Of a stretch of 64,000 nt of DNA, positions 44,946-56,000 are shown piece after piece. Positions within the stretch are counted from its first letter, which is position 1. Each line of letters begins with the position of its first letter. Location: positions 15,127,907 to 15,191,906 of the forward strand of contig LR990041.1 in assembly GCA_905147135.1 (NCBI GenBank), in the 5' to 3' direction. The stretch comes from Blastobasis lacticolella. Its lineage: Eukaryota > Arthropoda > Insecta > Lepidoptera > Blastobasidae. The position numbers and the translations under genes are program-made. The notes under the pieces are model-generated. The model worked only from the letters and a program-made list of their open reading frames with translations, ran no database searches and was not told where the DNA came from.

Positions 44946-45506
44946 GTTACGTACAAGTGCTTTTATTTTATCAATAACTACCGGTCCGCCCCGGCTTCGC
45001 ACGGGTACCACTACGGGTACACGGGTTACACACGACCGCTGCGTAGGGAGCCGACCACAGAACGCGATAGAAGTGGCATCTTCGCCATTAGTACCGAAAC
45101 CGATGCCGCCGTTCCCGACCCCACTATTTTTACCACTACTCATGCAAATTAATATGCACAGGCTTACGCACGCACACGCAAAGTCAAACGGACCGCTATG
45201 ATAAGTCAATCGGTCACTACCACATACACACATTGCGTTGCGTGTGTGCTGTAAATCCTCTCTGAATTTACATTTACGCTAGGGCTTGACAAAATCGAAT
45301 TCTTGTCGATATTAATATTTCAAAAAAATTCAAACTATTATTATGGTATTCATTATTTAATAATAATGAATTTTAAATGTTATTATATTAAGGGGGGTGA
45401 GACGGGGTTCAAGGACGCGTAGAGAGGAGAGAGAGAGAGTAGGGGTACGGTAGATTTACCATAGGGGTATGGCAGGAATATGTCAGGAGTACGATAGTGT
45501 GTGACG

Positions 45507-45585
45507 TCCTGAGTTGTTCATTGGTTAACATGCTAGTTTGCAATGCAAGAGGTTGTGGGTTCGTTTCCCGGCCGGGCAGAAATTT
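45507..45585 (+). repeat. tRNA-like SINE head
   Basis: ATTGGTTAACATGCTAGTTT, GCAATGCAAGAGGTTGTG and GGTTCGTTTCCCGGCCGGGC resemble a tRNA with A-box-like GGTTAACATG and B box GGTTCGTTTCC. Pairing in the acceptor region is not convincing, so this is a tRNA-derived SINE remnant rather than a functional tRNA. Confidence 0.6.
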
Positions 45586-45599
45586 AAATGATGAATTTT

Positions 45600-46230
45600 A
45601 ATTTCGAGAGCCGACCGCGCGCGTGCTGCCTAGATATCCGAGCGGCCTGAGCGGCGAACACGCGACTTTTTTCTAATATTCACATTTTTAAACTCGTGAT
45701 ATCTTTCGAATGGAATGTCTGAATTGAATAATTTAAAAAGTTATATAAAGGTATTGAAGCAGTCGTGAATATTAAGTAATTGATTTTGATAAGGATTATT
45801 ACCAAGGTACAAATAAATACCGTTTTTTAGCGGCGGCATTTCAATTAAATTTTGAAAATAAAAGAACACTTATTGTGACATAACTATAATAGTTAGACAT
45901 ATACTGCTGCGACATTTTTTGTAGATAATGATGTGTTCTGCAAAGTCGTAGTACATAATTTTGTTCTATCATCAATAGTTTTCGCAGCACACGCGATGTA
46001 AGGAACTTTTTGGGTATTTCTTTTACACCTTGGGTTACATTATTGGAGTTTTATTAATGATACGTAATTTTTTAGAAAATATAATATAACTTATGTCACC
46101 CGGGGATAGTGTTGCTTCCCAACGGTGAAAGAATTTTTGAAATCGGTCCAGTAGTTTCGAAGCCTATTCAATACAAACAAACAAAAAATCAAAAATTACC
46201 TCTTTATAATATTAGTATAGATAATATTTA
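45600..46230 (+). repeat. Dispersed repeat remnants
   Basis: No coding sequence. The last 150 bp (GGGGATAGTGTTGCTTCC, TTGAAATCGGTCCAGTAGTT, ACAAACAAACAAAAAATC, TTATAATATTAGTATAGATA) belong to a common lepidopteran repeat related to 1664-2752. Confidence 0.55.
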
Positions 46231-46695
46231 TTTATTTATTTAAAAAATTTATTGCACAAATTACAGCAAGGACTTAAAGCCATTGAGGCTTTGTCTAACA
46301 GTAAACCAGCAGACCATGCAGAGAGTGATTAAGTAGGTGCTAACAGGACAACATTGACATAAGTGATAAAAAAAAAAAAAGATTAAATTAAATTGAATTG
46401 AATACTAAAATACAATTACTATTTAAAAAAAAATACAATAAACATATACCTATTATATATACATTCACTAGATACAAAATGTAATAATGACTACGCCAAG
46501 CTCATCACTCATTGCCTACGACCTCTTACTCAGAATAAAATCTTTCAGCAGTTTTTTAAACATCAATCGATTTTGCGCCTTTCGTACGTCCACAGGTATG
46601 TCATTCCAATAACGAGCTGCCTGTATTGTGAATGAGTGGCTGAAGAAGTTGGTCCGATGAGGGAGAATATCGTTTAATTAAATAATAACGGTGTT
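46231..46695 (-). pseudogene. LINE C-terminus and 3' UTR, minus strand
   Basis: The minus strand from 46690 reads FFSHSFTIQAARYWNDIPVD then VRKAQNRLMFKKLLKDFILS, the [FY]-x-x-x-A-x-x-x-W-N-x-[IL]-P C-terminal block of CR1/jockey-type RT proteins. It is followed by a 3' UTR and a tail of AATAAATAAATA type (46229-46245). It shares tail features with 26705-26960. Confidence 0.8.
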
Positions 46696-47580
46696 CTACC
46701 TGAAAATAAAACACATATTAAATACTTACCTTAGTTGAAGCTTACTAGTTTGAGATAGGCCCCTATCTGTTTTCCGTTTCCGCTTTGCCTTTCTCTTTCC
46801 ATTTATATCTCTGTCCCGCTCATCAACCTCGCTTGGCGATCCCCACCAGGCAGCCGCGACCGGTCTGATTCCACGAAGGAGGGCGCTAGGGCTTTTTCCT
46901 AAACGGGACATGTTAGTTTCTCTTTCCGTCACGTTCCTTCTTATCCATGTTCCATTGTTGGCGACATTCGAGTTCTGCACATAATACTAAATCCTGCCGG
47001 TGTTGCTACATAAAACGCAAAACTAGTGCCACCATTGACAGGTGACCTCTGTCTCCGGTCAAGCTTTTTTAAAGTTATTGCACCATAAAATATTTGTATT
47101 TTCATCTCTCATCTTGAAATATGAATGATTGGTACCAACAACAATTTTTATTTGGGCCCTCACCAACTAAATTGAGTTTTAAATGGCAAAGTGGTAACAT
47201 TTCAATGTAACAAAAATCTGTTGTCAAATAAAATATATAAATAAATAAACTTTAATAAACCGTCCAACCAGTATAGTTGGGAAAGAGACAAGCTTATGTG
47301 ACACGCATAGCGCTGTCTCTTTCTAAGTAGGGCAGTTATGATTAGGCATGGCCTGACAGTTTGAGCGAATGCCATTCTGTCTGTTAATAAACAGATTATC
47401 CCTCAGTGGTCACGAGGACGGGATATTTAGAGTCCTGAATTGCAGGATTTCGGGAGCACCAGGAAAACACGTCCATTATGGTTAACACCGTTTAATGAAC
47501 AGCAGCCTACATGAAATAGTGCATTATATAAATTATGAAAAGTCTTACAACTACCTTCGTACGTTACAAAATCTCTTTAG
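46696..47580. other. Intron before catalytic exon, no gene recognised
   Basis: A minus frame at 46980-46726 (RRNVTERETNMSRLGKSPSA, lysine/arginine-rich end) has no known domain. The rest, including 47225-47470, has no recognisable feature. Confidence 0.35.
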
Positions 47581-47711
47581 GATGATCGGCGGCGACGTGC
47601 TGGGCGGCGGCTGCGTGCAGGAGGAGATCCGCTTCGTGGTGAGCCCCGAGCTGATGCTGGCCATGCTGTTTACCGAGGAGCTGCACGACCAGGATGCGCT
47701 CTGCGTTATCG
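47581..47711 (+). CDS. Parg: Parg exon, catalytic QEE signature
   Basis: 131-bp exon after acceptor CTCTTTAG (ends 47580), with donor GTACGT at 47712, phase 2 to phase 1. It encodes MIGGDVLGGGCVQEEIRFVV and then PELMLAMLFTEELHDQDALCV. The PARG signature GGG-x(6-8)-QEE is present with the catalytic glutamates (QEE codons 47618-47626). The third glycine of the first triplet reads Asp (GAC, 47594-47596), although a second GGG follows four residues later. The exon has GC-rich third codon positions, in contrast to the exons at 33.5-36.3 kb. Family assignment is essentially certain from this exon alone. Confidence 0.97.
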
Positions 47712-48283
47712 GTACGTTGCACAGCATGCGAGTGACCATTGATAATTACCTCCCTAATGTAAGGACGCTAGTACTGCGGAGAGGTCCAGCTGTATCTATG
47801 GTTCTACTCGACCGAATTAGATGAAGCATGGCCTTGATTTTAAGTTCGACCCGAAACTACCAAAGTACTACCTTATTAAAATTAATTAATTGCCATTTCC
47901 ATTTTCTTAAAGTTTAGCTGGTCTATTATGGTTCTTCATCAGGTTTTCCAGTTTCTATAATCTATATGTTGCCCAGGCTTAATAGCAACACAAAAACAAA
48001 GTTTGATTCAAATCCAGCCAGTAGTTCCGCAGATTAGAGTGTACAAAGAGACGGGCAAAAATTGTATATTACTGTTTCTGTTTCTTCATCGCCCTAAATA
48101 TAAATATATTCAATGTACAGACACACTTTTTACTGGGGGGGGGGGGGGGGTGCAATAATCGCCATTTACTCCGCTCGCTCATTCATTAATTAATTGGTCA
48201 CACCAGCTTTTAAGACCCAAAATGTCAAGAATTTGGAGCTCGTTTCGCTTGCTCATTCATAGGTTTCAGATACGTTTCTTATC
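47712..48283. other. Start of 10.8-kb Parg intron
   Basis: No gene. It contains a repeat end (47990-48060, AATCCAGCCAGTAGTTCCGC) and a run of 16 G at 48135-48150. Confidence 0.5.
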
Positions 48284-48407
48284 ATTCACCTAACTAGGTT
48301 AGGTTATTCACCTAACAAGGTTAGGTTATTCACCTAACAAGGTTTGGTTATTCACCTAACAAGGTTAGGTTATTCACCTAACAAGGTTAGGTTATTCACC
48401 TAACTAG
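48284..48407 (+). repeat. 22-bp tandem repeat with hairpin unit
   Basis: Five units of ATTCACCTAACAAGGTTAGG+TT with two or three substitutions, plus a partial sixth. Each unit contains the inverted pair CCTAAC...GTTAGG. The GGTTAGG resemblance to the insect telomere repeat TTAGG is incidental to the unit. Confidence 0.92.
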
Positions 48408-49079
48408 ATCGTTGCGGTGACTCATTCATTGATTTCCTTCAATTACTATTGTGAAGACTATTGTTCTCCCCCAGATTGTAAAACCCAAAATTTCTGAGCT
48501 CGTTCCGCTCGCTCATTGATTTATTGATCACCCTATTAAAAAGACCAAATTTTGCTCAATCATGATTGATACTGTAAATTTTGACTTTTGCCCCCCCACT
48601 CCTCAACGAAATCCTGGCTCCGCGCCTGGTCGGTATTGATGTAAATTAAAACTACGCGTAATTGTTACGTACACTGCACGTTTACTCCACCTGTGCATGT
48701 AAGAAGTGTGTGTTGCCGTACCCAAGTTATGACAATCTTCTTATCGTATATTATTCATTATGAAATCGTTTGGGTTCACCAATAAAATTGGTATTAAAGG
48801 GGTTCTATCATACATAATAACCTAGTACCTAGTTTGACTAGTTTTATTTGACATTTTGTCGATACATGAGGCGCGTAATCCTGGTTTCAAACGAGGGCAG
48901 AATAGTGGGCAATATAGTACTGCTACTGTTTGAATACACACGCCGTGACAGAACAGTATTGTCTTGGCAGTAACCAAGGCAGAATAGTTAATAGCTCGCG
49001 GGTTTATTTTTCGGGGCAGTTAGCTCCCCCACTACCTTTCCCGCTCGTATGTCTTGTGGCTGGACTCGCATGAGCGCGA
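48408..49079. other. Intron, no gene recognised
   Basis: AT-rich sequence. Some stretches (48880-49070) resemble LINE-associated sequence, but no frame or repeat match inside the window could be shown. Confidence 0.35.
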
Positions 49080-49300
49080 AGGCGGTGCAGTCAGGAAGAG
49101 GTAGGGCACAGCGGGGTATCCCGTTCGAATTGGGAGCCCCCGGCTAGGGAAGTACCTCCACCTTACATAATACCGCAGCTAATCAATACTCTTTTAAATA
49201 GTACTGTGTTTCTGCCGGTAAGTAAGATCTATATGCAGTGGGGACCACTCTCCATCAGGTGGCCCGTTTGCCTGTTTGCCTACCGTATGACATAAAAGAA
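49080..49300 (+). mobile_element. SINE with LINE-type 3' tail, plus strand
   Basis: Matches the SINE at 12457-12809 in opposite orientation: GAGGTAGGGCACAGCGGGGT, CGTTCGAATTGGGAGCC, GGGAAGTACCTCCACCTTAC, ACTCTTTTAAATAGTACTGT, then CCATCAGGTGGCCCGTTTGC, CTACCGTATGACATAAAAG. It lacks about 100 bp of the middle relative to the first copy. Confidence 0.85.
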
Positions 49301-49667
49301 AATTCTTCTGTTTATTTTACTCTTTACAATTTATTGAAGAATATTGCCGTTGTCGTCGTCGAAGCTCTATCGCTATCACTCGCGGACTGTACCATTCGGC
49401 CCTATACTTAAACGCCACTGTCCTTCTAAAATTTTCTGTCATACTGTTCTGCCTCTCTGTTTTGACCTTGTGTGAATCCAGCATAACTCACGTTTTATTA
49501 AGGCAATACGGCGGCATGCGGCGTATAGGTTTGCGTGACGCGTGCTTCGTTAGGTAATTACGGCACTACGAAGTCTAACCGTTATGACGCAAACGCAGTC
49601 AATACGCGCTGCATAAAATGACGACGATCAGACCGCCGACCAGCGACCGTACGCGCACCTCTAAGGC

Positions 49668-49962
49668 TCCAGTCGCACTAACATATGGCTTGCTTATGCG
49701 CTGATTACATTTGACTAAATTCAGTAATTAAATTCAGAAGCAAAAACCGCGAGAGCAAATCAAAGTGGAATGTTTTGCGTATAAAATAAGGTCCATTTTT
49801 GTGTTACGGCTTTTGAAAATTGGAGCGACACGTGACATAATATAAGTGATACAAAAATTGACCTTATTTGATGAGAAAAACATTTCACTTTGATTTGCTA
49901 TCACGCTTTTTGCTTTTGAATTTAGTCAAGTGTAATAAGCGCATTAGTCTGGTGCCTAGGCG
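49668..49962. mobile_element. Foldback/MITE-like element
   Basis: Left arm (TGACTAAATTCAG...AAATTCAGAAGCAAAAACCG, GAGCAAATCAAAGTGGAATG, AATAAGGTCCATTTTTGTGT) is the imperfect reverse complement of the right arm (ATACAAAAATTGACCTTATT, CATTTCACTTTGATTTGC, TTTTGCTTTTGAATTTAGTC, ATAAGCGCATTAGTCTGG). Arms are about 120 bp, the loop about 40 bp. Non-coding, with divergence between arms. Confidence 0.75.
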
Positions 49963-50079
49963 ATTATCTAGCCTCTAGAATATGAATGTGATTCCAAAAT
50001 CTACGAGATGGCGTTACTGCGACGCAAAGTCTGCTGTCAAAATAAAGCCCTCTCATTGTCTGGAATAGATCCGTATGTA

Positions 50080-50215
50080 TGTATATATGTAATCTCTTTA
50101 TTGCATCAATTTATAACATTACAGGAAATAAAAATACAGTTTATAATGCAAAGGCGAGCTTATCCCACAACGGGATTTCTTCCAGCTAACCTTTGATAAG
50201 CCGAGAAGACCTTTG
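50080..50215 (-). repeat. RTE-like LINE 3' tail, minus strand
   Basis: The minus strand reads AAAGGTTAGCTGGAAGAAAT, CCCGTTGTGGGATAAGCTCG, CCTTTGCATTATAAACTG, ATTGATGCAATAAAGAGATT and a TACATACATAC end. GGATAAG-TCGCCTTTG with an AATAAAGAG end is the usual 3' UTR of a lepidopteran RTE-type LINE. Confidence 0.6.
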
Positions 50216-50371
50216 ATGAGCGGTGAAGGCAATTAAGAGTATTGACAATTAACTACAAAGAATATTACCCCATAAATACATATGAGGATGTAAATATAGG
50301 CAGACTATATACCAATCAAATACTAATATCAGCACATAAATTAACAATTAGATACTAATATACATAAATAT

Positions 50372-50691
50372 TGTTCAAGATCAATAGTGTAAGATTTTAT
50401 CGCTAGATGTCGCTGCCGGTCAGTTAGAACGCGCTATCGAAGTGTTTCTTTATTTTTGTATAAGCAGTGCAGAATAGTTCATTATAATTCCGATAGATGT
50501 CGCTGGACGTATTCTACATCGCGGTAGCGAGTGAGTCTTGTGTTTTTATGATATGCTATAATGTTGTTTACCTAATATACTACTACATTCAGATCTAGAC
50601 TTTTGGGTTTCATTTAGTGCCTAACTCATAGTCTATTTACCTAGATCAATTTCAGTTCAAGTTTTCGTGTTCAGCAACTAGTGCCTGAACA
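50372..50691 (+). repeat. BEL/Pao 5' LTR
   Basis: Starts TGTTCAAGATCAATAGTG and ends GTGCCTGAACA. Same length (320 bp) and sequence as the 3' LTR at 56806-57125. Presumably contains the promoter; a TATGCTATAATG-type AT-rich core is visible near 50551. Confidence 0.95.
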
Positions 50692-51316
50692 TTTTGGTCC
50701 TTCGAGCCGGATATTAAATATTTTTGAGCTATCAACTGGTCCAAGGGGACCCCATCCGAACCCGCAGTGGATCGCTGCAGCAAGGGTACGGAGAGTACAA
50801 CATTGGAGGTGCACCGTGGTGGGTGACAGCAAGACGTACCTATTGGAGGAGTATCTTAGTACAGCAGCAAGCACATCGCTATTACATCACACAAGGAGGA
50901 TATATCAATCTGCATCTGTGAGTGAAGTGTATCTGTATACAAACTGTGAGTACATTTTGAACCTTATTTCCATTGCGCAGTGAACTTAGAAGATCAAGAA
51001 AATTGTTGTGATATTATGGACTTTATTTACAGTAGTTAATACACTTTGGCTATTTCTGTGTAAGAAAAATAACTTAGAATAATTATTGTTTAGTTTAACA
51101 CTTAGAATAATTTTATAAAAAAACGAGGGAACGAGTAGTCTATGTCCAATTTACGCCAGAGTTTGTGCGTTTAAAAGACTTGTAAAATTTTATACATTGC
51201 ACATCATAAAATTAAGAAAAATACAAGTTAATATTTACTGTGAACTACAGCATCTAGTTGTATTTATTTGTAAGGTTTTTCGGGCTTTTAAATTTAGTTA
51301 ATAGTTGTAAGTAAAA

Positions 51317-53029
51317 ATGGATGGTTTAATAAATAAACAAAAGGATCTTAAGAACTGTATAGAAAGGTCGTTAAATAATTTTAAAAAGAGTCCTAAAGAT
51401 AGAATAACGTTAGAGTACGTTGAAACTAGGCTCGAAATTCTGGAGAAGGATTGGGAGTTATTTAGAGAAACTAATTCAAGACTGCATGAGCTTTATAAGT
51501 ACGAGGATTTGGTTAAATCTAAATATGTTATTGATGAAATTTATGACAAAACGGAAGATACTTACATCAACTATGAAGCTCAACTAAAAATTAACATAAA
51601 CAAAGTATGTAAAATAAGTGAAAAGGAAAATATAAGCGAAAAACCCCAATCCCCCTCCAGTATGTTCGCTAAATTACCTACAATTTCCATACCTATGTTC
51701 TCTGGGAAGTATTCTGAATGGACCACTTTTCGAGACTTGTTTCAGTCGTTAGTGCATAAAAATAGTTCATTAGATAATGTACAGAAATTACATTACCTAA
51801 AAGGCCATCTGCTCGGTGAGGCAGAACAATTGATACGACATACTCCAATAACAAGTGCCAATTATGGTCAATGTTGGGAACTTTTAGAAAATAGATATAA
51901 TAATAAAAAATACCTATCTAATTGTATTTTAAAACGATTGTTTAGTCAAAAACGCATGAATGTTGAATCATCTACAGCATTGAAGGAACTACTGGATACC
52001 ACTATAGATTGTTTAAACGCATTGAAGAACTTAGGAGTGGACGTGAGCACATGGGATATTATTGTTATTCATGTAGTTACTTTTAAACTAGATCCCGAAA
52101 CACGAAAACAATGGGAGTTAAAGGTGGCGAGTAATGACTCAAATGAATTACCTACTATTTCACAGTTCAAGTCTTTTATTGAAAATAGGTTTAGGGCGTT
52201 GGAGTGTATTGAACCCAAAAGAGCAGGTGCACAATTTAATGGTTCACATAATCAAAATCCTAAGACGTTGTTGGCTACGAATACTAAATTTACAGGTTTA
52301 CAATGTGAATACTGTTCAGAGAATCACAACTTATGCTTTTGTAAGGGTTTTGCGAAGCAGCCCTGTGATGATAGACGTCAGTTTGTTGCAAAAAATAAAA
52401 TATGTTTTAATTGCTTAGGAAGCAACCATGTGGTCGTTGATTGCAAGAAACTAACGACGTGTAGAGTTTGCAAAAGGCGCCATCACACTCTATTACACAA
52501 AGGCTCAGACAATTCGATGAAGCCACCCAATGAGCACGATCGGCAGCCAGCTAAAGATTCTTCAATAGTATCGTGTCTTTCTACAGGCAATGGTGGTAGG
52601 TCTAGACAGGTTTTATTAGCCACAGCACTAGTAAAGGCCGAGTCTAAAAGCGGAGAATTTCAGGTAGTTCGGGCCTTGCTGGATCAAGGGTCTCAAGCTT
52701 GCTTCATAACAGAGGCCACTGTCCAATTCCTTCGTTTAAAGAAAACGCCGATAAAGAGTGTGATTTCAGGTTTAGGTAAGGACAAAACAGTAATGAGCAA
52801 GTACATGGTTACATTTGTAGTCCAATCTTTAACTGATCCAAAGGTAGAGATTGAACTTAGAGCTTATGTTCTACGCAACATAACTTCTTATCTCCCGGAG
52901 CGAAAGTTAAAGAGGTTTGACTGGGTAGACCTTGAAAACTTACCGCTCGCTGATCCTAATTTCATAGAACCTAATAGGATAGATATTCTGCTAGGTGCAG
53001 ATGTTTACGGCATCATCCTGAAAAATTGA
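51317..53029 (+). CDS. BEL/Pao gag-protease ORF
   Basis: 570 codons from ATG 51317. Residues about 1-110 are helical. About 120-260 form a DUF1759-like retroelement capsid region (LPTISIPMFSGKYSEWTTFR, LHYLKGHLLGEAEQLI, WELLENRYNN). Cys/His knuckles lie at about 335-395 (CEYCSENHNLCFC, CFNCLGSNHVVVDC, CRVCKRRHHTLLH). The aspartic protease active site is LLDQGSQACFIT (about 455), and the domain ends DILLGADVYG. It stops at a TGA (53027) just after the protease, and the same frame is open again immediately downstream. Gag should build particles that package the RNA; the protease processes the polyprotein. Confidence 0.93.
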   Translation: MDGLINKQKDLKNCIERSLNNFKKSPKDRITLEYVETRLEILEKDWELFRETNSRLHELYKYEDLVKSKYVIDEIYDKTEDTYINYEAQLKININKVCKISEKENISEKPQSPSSMFAKLPTISIPMFSGKYSEWTTFRDLFQSLVHKNSSLDNVQKLHYLKGHLLGEAEQLIRHTPITSANYGQCWELLENRYNNKKYLSNCILKRLFSQKRMNVESSTALKELLDTTIDCLNALKNLGVDVSTWDIIVIHVVTFKLDPETRKQWELKVASNDSNELPTISQFKSFIENRFRALECIEPKRAGAQFNGSHNQNPKTLLATNTKFTGLQCEYCSENHNLCFCKGFAKQPCDDRRQFVAKNKICFNCLGSNHVVVDCKKLTTCRVCKRRHHTLLHKGSDNSMKPPNEHDRQPAKDSSIVSCLSTGNGGRSRQVLLATALVKAESKSGEFQVVRALLDQGSQACFITEATVQFLRLKKTPIKSVISGLGKDKTVMSKYMVTFVVQSLTDPKVEIELRAYVLRNITSYLPERKLKRFDWVDLENLPLADPNFIEPNRIDILLGADVYGIILKN

Positions 53030-56000
53030 GTCTTAAGACATCCTTCGGGAAGCTTAGTTGCACAGTGCACTAGCTTGGGGTGGATTATATCAGGTGCGAT
53101 TCATTCATCAGAAGGTAGTTCGGAAAATATAGAAGATATGTCGATGCATATTAAGGTATTACACGCCCAGGTTAATGATGATGAAATGCTTAGAAGGTTC
53201 TGGGAAATTGAGGAGCAGGCACCTAACTTACAGACCATCTTTACCGAAGAGGAGAAACGATGTGAAGAATTTTATGAAAGGACAACGCGAAGGGCAGAAG
53301 ATGGAAGGTATATTGTAAAATTACCTTTTCGCGACGCGGATCCACAGTGCAAGTTTGGGGATTCACGGGAAATTGCTATAAGCAGAATGCGTTCACTAGA
53401 GAGAAAATTCATTAGGGACCCAAATCTAAAAACGAAGTATGTCGAAGTAATAAATGAGTATATACAATTAGGACACATGAGGCCAGTAGACGATGATAAG
53501 AAGAAGGAAGCCGTGTATTTACCACATCATGCGGTCATCAGAGATGATAAGACAACTACTAAGGTCAGGGTTGTTTTCGACGCATCGCAAAAGAATAGTA
53601 GGGGTGTATCATTAAATGATACTCTTATGATCGGGCCTACCTTACAAGCAAAATTGCACCATACAATATTACGATGGCGGCTCCATACTATCGGGCTTGT
53701 AGCTGATATTGTGAAAATGTATAGACAAGTAAGGATATCAGAGGAAGACGCTATATTTCAACGTATTGTATGGCGACAAAACTCTACAAACGAGTTTCAA
53801 GATTACGAGCTTATGACTGTGACGTTTGGGACAGCATCTGCACCGTATTTGGCAGTCAAATCCCTAAACAAAGTAGCACAAGACGAAGGCGCCAAATATC
53901 CCTTAGCAAGGGATATGGTAAAGAATTCCTTTTACATGGATGACTTGATGGTGGGCTGCTCCGACGTCGAAGAAGGTTTAGAACTATACCGACAGATGAA
54001 AGGACTTCTGCTAGAAGCGGGATTTGAGCTGCAAAAATGGAATAGTAGCAACAAACTACTAATAACGGAAATCAACAAAATAGAGAAAGAACAAATGGAT
54101 AGGACAAATGTAGAGAAGAAAACAAACGACATTTACAAGGACATAGAGAATGCTGAGGACAACATTGTAAAGGACAATTATGTATTACAAACGGAAACTA
54201 CATTAGACAAGACAATTAAAATACTAGGACTTACCTGGAATCGTGGAGAAGATCATTTCAGGTACTCGATAAGTCTTCCGCTACCGCCTCGATCTGCAAC
54301 AAAACGCTCTATACTATCAGATATAGCCCGTCTATTCGACCCTTTGGGATGGATCGCCCCCAGCATTGTATTAGCGAAAATATTTATACAAAAACTATGG
54401 CTTGCTGGAATTGGCTGGGACGATCCATTGCCGTCAGATCTAATGTTAGAGTGGAATACTTACCGTGAAGAGCTGCCGCATTTGACTAAGGTCACAATAC
54501 CCCGATGGTTGGGTACAAATTCAACCGATATACAGGTTGAATTGCACGGGTTTTGCGATGCCTCCAAAGCGGCGTTCGCCGCTGTAGTTTATCTTCGAAT
54601 AATAAATGTTTCAAATATAATACACACCTCACTGCTAACTGCAAAGACAAGAGTAGCTCCAATCAAACAAATAAGTATACCTCGATTGGAGTTATCTGGA
54701 GCACTCCTGTTATCCCGACTTCTTATTGAAACAGCGGAAGTACTTAATATACCTAAGGACAAAATTCGAGCGTGGACCGATTCGACGGTAGTTCTGGCAT
54801 GGCTAAATAGTCATCCAAGTCGTTGGAAAACGTTTGTCGGTAACAGAGTCTCTGAAATATTGACATCTATGAATGCTTCACAATGGTTTCACGTTTCCAC
54901 AAAGGCGAACCCGGCAGATCCAGCATCACGAGGCATATTACACGGAAAATTATCCGAAAACGAGCTTTGGTTTGCTGGACCCCAATTTCTTCGAGAAAAA
55001 ACAATTAATTATGCCAAACCAAAGGATAATAATACATCGTTGGAAGAATCTGTTAAAACTCATTTAGCAAGAGTTCCTGAGGAAACAGTATTTGAGAAAT
55101 ATTCCTCACTACACAAACTGCTTACAGTGGTAAGCTATTGCAGACGTTTTCTGATTAGAGATCACCGCTGTAAACCTACGTATGTGCAGAAATGGGAAAT
55201 GGACGAATCTTTGGCGTGCTGTGTGAAAAAGACACAAAGTGATTATTTCAACTTTGAATATGCCGAGTTACAGAACAAAGGTGACCTACAAACTAAATCA
55301 AGTCCATTAAAAAACTTGACACCTTATTTAGACAATAAGGGAGTGATTAGACTCAGAGGAAGGTTGCATAACTCTCTATTAAATGAACAGGCCAAACACC
55401 CTATAGTTCTACCAAATGATGCTCCATTAACTAAACTAATTATAGCAGATGCACATACACAAACATTGCATGGAGGCAATCAGGTAATGTTAAATTATCT
55501 AAGGTCAGCCTATTGGATAATTGGCGCCAAGAGTTTAATTAAAAAGCACATACATAAATGTGTTATTTGCGCAAAACAAAGGGCTATTACTAAAAATCAA
55601 ATCATGGGAGCATTGCCTACCGTACGATGCTCGCCAGCCAGACCATTCTTGCATAGCGGCGTTGACTATGCAGGTCCTATAAGTATAAGGACCACCAAAG
55701 GCAGAGGTCATCGCTCGCATAAGGGATATATCTGTCTATTCGTTTGTATGGCAACTCGTGCTATACACTTAGAAGTAGTCAGCGACATGACCTCCCAAGC
55801 GTTCCTGGCTGCATTTCGGCGATTTGTAGCTAGAAGAGGACATTGTTCACAGTTATGGAGTGACAATGGCTCTACATTTATAGGGGCTTCAAAGGAACTG
55901 CAAGAATTGTTAAAGATGCAAAGATGCAAGAAGCAGAGAAGAAGCAGGCCATTTAGAAGTTCAAGGCACCGAGTGGCACTTTATACCCCCTCGCGCCCCA

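Noticed and set aside
45507..45585. Functional tRNA gene
   Set aside because: B box present, but the stems do not pair well and the sequence runs into repeat body; better a SINE head.
46726..46980. 84-codon minus frame with basic C-terminus
   Set aside because: Does not continue the neighbouring LINE and matches no domain I know.
48284..48407. CRISPR-like array
   Set aside because: Units are contiguous without unique spacers, and the window is eukaryotic; it is a plain tandem repeat.
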